Both the position numbers and the translations under genes were made by a program. Positions 60,001-64,000 of a DNA stretch of 64,000 nt are shown here, piece after piece. Within the stretch, counting starts at the first letter, position 1, and every line of letters starts with the position of its first letter. Origin of the DNA: Halichoerus grypus (taxonomy: Eukaryota; Chordata; Mammalia; Carnivora; Phocidae); the NCBI RefSeq assembly GCF_964656455.1, contig NC_135717.1, positions 15,642,775-15,706,774 of the forward strand, read 5' to 3'. Below the pieces are notes generated by a model, which saw only the letters and a program-made list of their open reading frames with translations, was not told the origin of the DNA and made no database searches.

Positions 60001-60910
60001 TGGATGGCTATGTATTTCCCCCTTAGGACCGCCTTTGCAGTATCCCGTAGGTTTTGGACTGATGTGGTTTTGTTCTCATTGATTTCCATGAATTGTTGAA
60101 GTTCTTCTTTGATTTCCCAGTTGACCCAAACATTCTTGAGCAGAGTAGTCTTTAGCTTCCAAGTGTTTGAATTTCTTCCAAATTTTTTCTTGTGATTGAG
60201 TTCCAGTTTTAAAGCATTGTGGTCTGAGAATATGCAGGGAATAATCTCAATCTGTTGGTTTCGGTTGAGACCTGATTTGTGACCCAGTATATGGTCTATT
60301 CTGGAGAAAGTTCCATGTGCGCTCGAGAAGAATGACTATTCATTGTTGTTTTAGGGTGGAATGTTCTGTATATATCTATGAGGTCCATCTGGTCCAATGT
60401 ATCATTGAAAGCTCTTGTTTCCTTGTTGATTTTCTGCTTAGATGATCTGTCCATTGCTGAGAGTGGAGTATTGAGGTCTCCTACAATTAACATATTGTTA
60501 TCAATATGACTCTTTATTTTGGTTAACAGTTGGCTTATGTAGATGGCTGCTCCCACTTTGGGGGCATAGATATTTACAATTGTTAGATCTTCTTGTTGGA
60601 TAGACCCTTTAAGAATGATATAGTGTCCTTCTGTGTCTCTTATTACAGACTTTAGTTTAAAATCTAATTTGTCTGATAGAAGAATTGCTACCCCAGCTTT
60701 CTTTTGAGGTCCGCTGGCATGGAAGATGGATCTCCATCCCTTCACTTTCAGTCTGGATGTATCTTTAGGTTCAAAATGAGTCCTTTGTAGACAGCATATG
60801 GATGGGTCCTGTCTTTTTATCCAATCTGCTACCCTGTGTCGTTTTATGGGAGCGTTTAGGCCATTCACGTTGAGAGTGATTATTGAAAGATATGAATTAA
60901 TTGTCATCAT
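57081..60910 (-). pseudogene. LINE-1 B ORF2 (broken)
   Basis: Open pieces are 60296-60910 (endonuclease), 59727-60089, 58741-59730 (reverse-transcriptase fingers and palm), 57901-58728 and 57081-57953, in shifting frames. The catalytic positions also differ from L1 A: the endonuclease reads CLQRTHF (Arg for Glu) and the polymerase reads LFADNM (Asn for the second Asp). It could not supply active enzyme. Confidence 0.92.
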
Positions 60911-60988
60911 GTTGCCTGTGAAGACGTTGTTTTTATAGATTGTCCCTGTAAATTTCTGTTGTACGTCACTCTTGGGGTCTTTCTCCTT

Positions 60989-61869
60989 TTATAGAGCCCC
61001 CCTTAATATTTCTTGCAGGGCTGGCTTAGTGGTCACATATTCTTTCAGTTTCTGCCGGTCTTGGAAACTCTGCATCTCTCCATCCATTCTAAATGACAGC
61101 CTTGCCAGATAAAGTATTCTTGGCTGCATGTTCTTCTCATTTAGTACCCTGAATATGTCTTGCCAGGCCTTTCTGGCTTGCCGGGTCTCTGTGGATAGGT
61201 CTGACGTTATTCTGATGTTCCTCCCTCTGTACGTAAGGAATCTCTTCCCCCTAACTGCCCTTAAGATGGTTTCCTTGGTTCTAAGATTTGCAAGTTTTAC
61301 TATTATATGACGGGGTGTTGGCCTGTTTTCCTTGATCTTGGGAGGGGTCCTCTCTGCCTCTAGGACACGAATGTTTGTTTCATTCCCCAGATTAGGGAAG
61401 TTCTCAGCTATGATTTGCGCAAATACATCTTCTAGTCCTCTCTCTCTCTCCACTCCCTCCGGGATTCCAATTATTCTGACATTGGAATGCTTCATGGTGT
61501 CAGTTATTTCTCTGATTCTATTTTCATGGATTCTGAGTTGTTTTTCCCTGGCCTCCTCTTTTCCCTTTTTATCTATTATATTGTCTTCCAGGTCGCTTAT
61601 TCGCTCTTCTGCCTCAGTTACCCTAGCTGTTAGATTGGATTGGATCTCATTGATAGCATTTTTAGTTCTGCCAATTCACCTTTCATTGCTGCTCTTAGAG
61701 ACTCTATGTTGCCATTAGTTGATTTCTCCATTCTAGCCATCGTCTTCACAATTGCTAGCCTGAATTCCATCTCCGACATCTTGGTTATATCTGCATCCAT
61801 TTTTAAATCTGCAGCATAAGTCATAATCTCTGAGTCTTTTCTATTTTGGGGGCTCCTCCTCCTAGTCAT
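60989..61869 (-). pseudogene. LINE-1 B ORF1 (frameshifted)
   Basis: The start MTRRRSPQNRKDSEIM leads into the coiled coil; the frame breaks at about 61630. The C-terminal RNA-binding part is open at 60989-61495 (KHSNVRIIGIPEGVERERGL, RPTPRHIIVKLANL, ARKAWQDIFRVLNEKNMQPR). Confidence 0.9.
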
Positions 61870-62752
61870 TCTGTTGATGGGTGTTTGAGGTAATGTATAG
61901 AGTCCAAATTATTGACCAAAACCCTAGCAAGATGCACCTGTTTTCTTGGGGCCTTAGGGTTGCTGGCCTCTTGTTTTTCCAGCCTGTCTTCTGGGGGAGG
62001 GGCCTGCTACGCTGTTACTCAGGCAACCCTGTTTGGGCGGTGTTGCCCTGCCCCCCTGTGGCGGGGGATGGGTTCAGTGGGAATCAGTCTTTGGGGCTTT
62101 TGTTCTCTGGCTGCTTTCCCTGGTGGCTTTCCACGTCTCTTCTGCGAGTCAGAGCAGAAGAGACCGTTTCCAACCCTCTGCCTTAGAGCAGAGAGACCGC
62201 AGTCTGTTCTTCAGTGAGCTCTCCGGGCCACACCGTCTCTGTTTCTGTCCGTGCTGCTATAAACTGCAGTGTCCTGGGTTGTGCGCCCCTCTGCAGTGCT
62301 CCCAGTCCTGCCGCACATCTCTGCCCTTTGTGTTTTTTAAAACCACCAGCTGCTCCCAGTTCGCCCGGGTGACTCCACTGATCCGGGTTTCCGCCCCGGA
62401 GGCTGCCCTAAAGTCCTTTCCCCGCCGCTCCCAGTCTGCGAGTCTGTGCCCCGTCCGCAGCACGCGAGGCTGTCACCCACCGGCAGTGTAGGATCCCCAC
62501 AGCCAGGCACCCTCCCGCTGCAGTTTATGCTCTGATATCTGCCCACGGAATCAGGGCTCCCCGCTTCGTACCTCAAAACCAACCGCCTGCGATATTCTGT
62601 TTGTAGAGATCCAGATCTTCTTACATCTCAGGCTGGTTTCGTGGGTGCTCAGAGTGGTCTGGTAGATATCCAGCTCAATTCCGGGGACCAGTTGAAATAG
62701 GGTCCCTTACTCCTCCGCCATCTTTCCCCCCGAATCAGTGTTTTAGTTTCTT

Positions 62753-64000
62753 AAATGTCTTTAAATCATTTCAGCTTTGACCCAAGAACTTTATAAAACC
62801 TAGTCTTTTGGAGGGAAAAAGAAAAGTCTTTGAGCTGGGAGCTATGTTAGAACAAAAATGGTGAGGAAGCAAAGGGAAATGCAATCCCTACCTTAGCCTC
62901 ATGGCTTCTTCAAGCCATGCCTGAGGAGAGACAAAAACAGAAAACCAAGAAACTGAAGCAGCCCCAAAGGTGCAGCTGTTTGTGGCTTATGACAGTTTAC
63001 ATTTATAATGCTTTTTAACATCAAAATGTGATTATCTGTTAAACAGGGCAGTATTCACAAAAATAAAATTTAACCACCTTAAATTCTTTTTGGAAACGTG
63101 TTACATAAATATATTTCAATAAATAAAATGAATTACTAAGCCAATTAGTAATACTTCCTTAGTTGATTATATAAGCCAGTTAGAGTCTTCCCTGGTTCTT
63201 ATCCTTATCATGGCACCACAGCTCAACATCTGGTATAGTCTCCTACTTCCTGTCTCTCACAGTTGTGCAGGGATGTGTAGGGACTCTCAGCCCCTGGTCA
63301 TTATAGAAAAAAAAGCAACACAAAACAACAAGAAACTCCTCTCTCTTCAAACCCACAAATATAGCAGGAATACCCATTTTAGTGAAAACAATCTGTTTGC
63401 TACAAGGAAATTTAAAACTAGAACAACAGAATAGAAAAGTAGACTTCTCTGAATCACTTTTTAAAGTTAATCACTATGACCCTCAGTCTCCTCCAAGACT
63501 CTTCTTAAAGTGATCCTAGGACTTGTTTGATGAAAATTCAAAAGTTGCTAAAACAAACAAACAAACAAACAAATAAACACTGTCATATAGCTGTCACATT
63601 GTTTCTCAAATAAAGGTACAGAAGATTTAGGTGGTACATCAAACGGATATTTTTAATTTGGAAGTTATATATATTTTGATAAATATCTATTTATTTTAGA
63701 ACAAATATAATTGGCATATAAAACTCATAATTTCCACAAATACTATTTCCTAGGATGAGGTTAAAAATTCTGAGTCCCTTTAAAGAAAAATATTAAGTAA
63801 ACACTGAATATGACAAAAACTGTAAAGGAAACACACAAATGACTGAAGTTTGAGAAATATTGCTTTTATGTTTATTTCAAGTTTATGTGACTAGTTACAC
63901 TACATCATTGCCTTAATCAATGTTTACATAATTTAAAAACTTTATATCATAAAAGTTACAGGTGAATAATTACAGATTATTGCCTACAAGATTTCTGGTC
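62753..64000. other. Right flank: no gene seen
   Basis: AT-rich sequence with an (AAAC)n tract at about 63555-63582. No recognised repeat or gene. The ORF at 63210-63434 has no family. Confidence 0.5.

Larger units (their letters stand above)
56581..62736 (-). mobile_element. LINE-1 copy B, full length, minus, with 16-bp target duplication
   Basis: AGTGTTTTAGTTTCTT at 56565-56580 and 62737-62752 brackets the whole element exactly. The minus-strand 5' end reads GGGGGGAAAGATGGCGGAGG. It contains a GC-rich 5' UTR (about 61870-62730), ORF1 (about 60989-61869, at least one frameshift), ORF2 (ATG 60910, stop 57081, several frameshifts), the 3' UTR and a T-rich tail. A SINE is inserted at 56631-56840. 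It is the same subfamily as L1 A and the same orientation. Confidence 0.97.

Noticed and set aside
46719..60910. Reverse-transcriptase ORFs as a possible retron or defence system
   Set aside because: The motifs, gene order and target duplication are those of mammalian LINE-1.

Overview
This is a mammalian nuclear DNA window. Its dominant repeat is the Lys-tRNA-derived CAN-SINE of Carnivora, about thirty copies opening GGGGCGCCTGGGTGGCTCAG and ending in AAATAAATAAAATCTT plus poly-A. The copies match the arctoid type (bear, seal or mustelid lineage) better than dog or cat versions; this is recalled knowledge, not a search. Spliced genes with GT-AG introns, CpG-island promoters, LINE-1s and LTR elements all fit a mammal. 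I see no bacterial, plasmid or phage content.

Two real genes lie on the minus strand, in the order known at human 7p11.2. MRPS17 (mitochondrial ribosomal protein uS17m) starts in a CpG-rich promoter near 19,300-19,670. Its complete 130-codon reading frame lies in two exons, 18789-18911 (inside exon 18789-18928) and 16739-17008. About 3.5 kb further along transcription, the CpG island at about 12,690-13,430 starts NIPSNAP2. Its first three coding exons are at 13113-13204, 2675-2814 and 2547-2592; the rest lies beyond base 1. Both products work in mitochondria. They are adjacent, same-strand genes with separate CpG-island promoters.

The right two thirds (about 20 kb onward) is gene-poor and repeat-built. 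It holds a decayed class I endogenous retrovirus-like element (about 22.2-27.7 kb) and a processed pseudogene of PDZD11 (about 27.76-28.7 kb) cut by a SINE. A related solo LTR sits in opposite orientation (30195-30663), followed by a 5'-truncated LINE-1 (30927-32604). An older broken LINE-1 (about 33.16-39.0 kb) has a second LINE-1 fragment beside it. Two young, nearly full-length LINE-1s lie in the same orientation (about 46.09-52.61 kb and 56581-62736). Many CAN-SINEs are nested in these elements with clear target-site duplications.

I found no convincing undescribed biological system. The most unusual structures are: a 133-bp reverse-transcriptase segment copied without visible change into the same LINE-1's 3' UTR (46457-46589); the pair of long same-orientation LINE-1s; a dimer-like SINE (45187-45487); and a family of related LTRs in which the proviral 3' copy has lost its AATAAA signal. 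All boundaries were read by eye.
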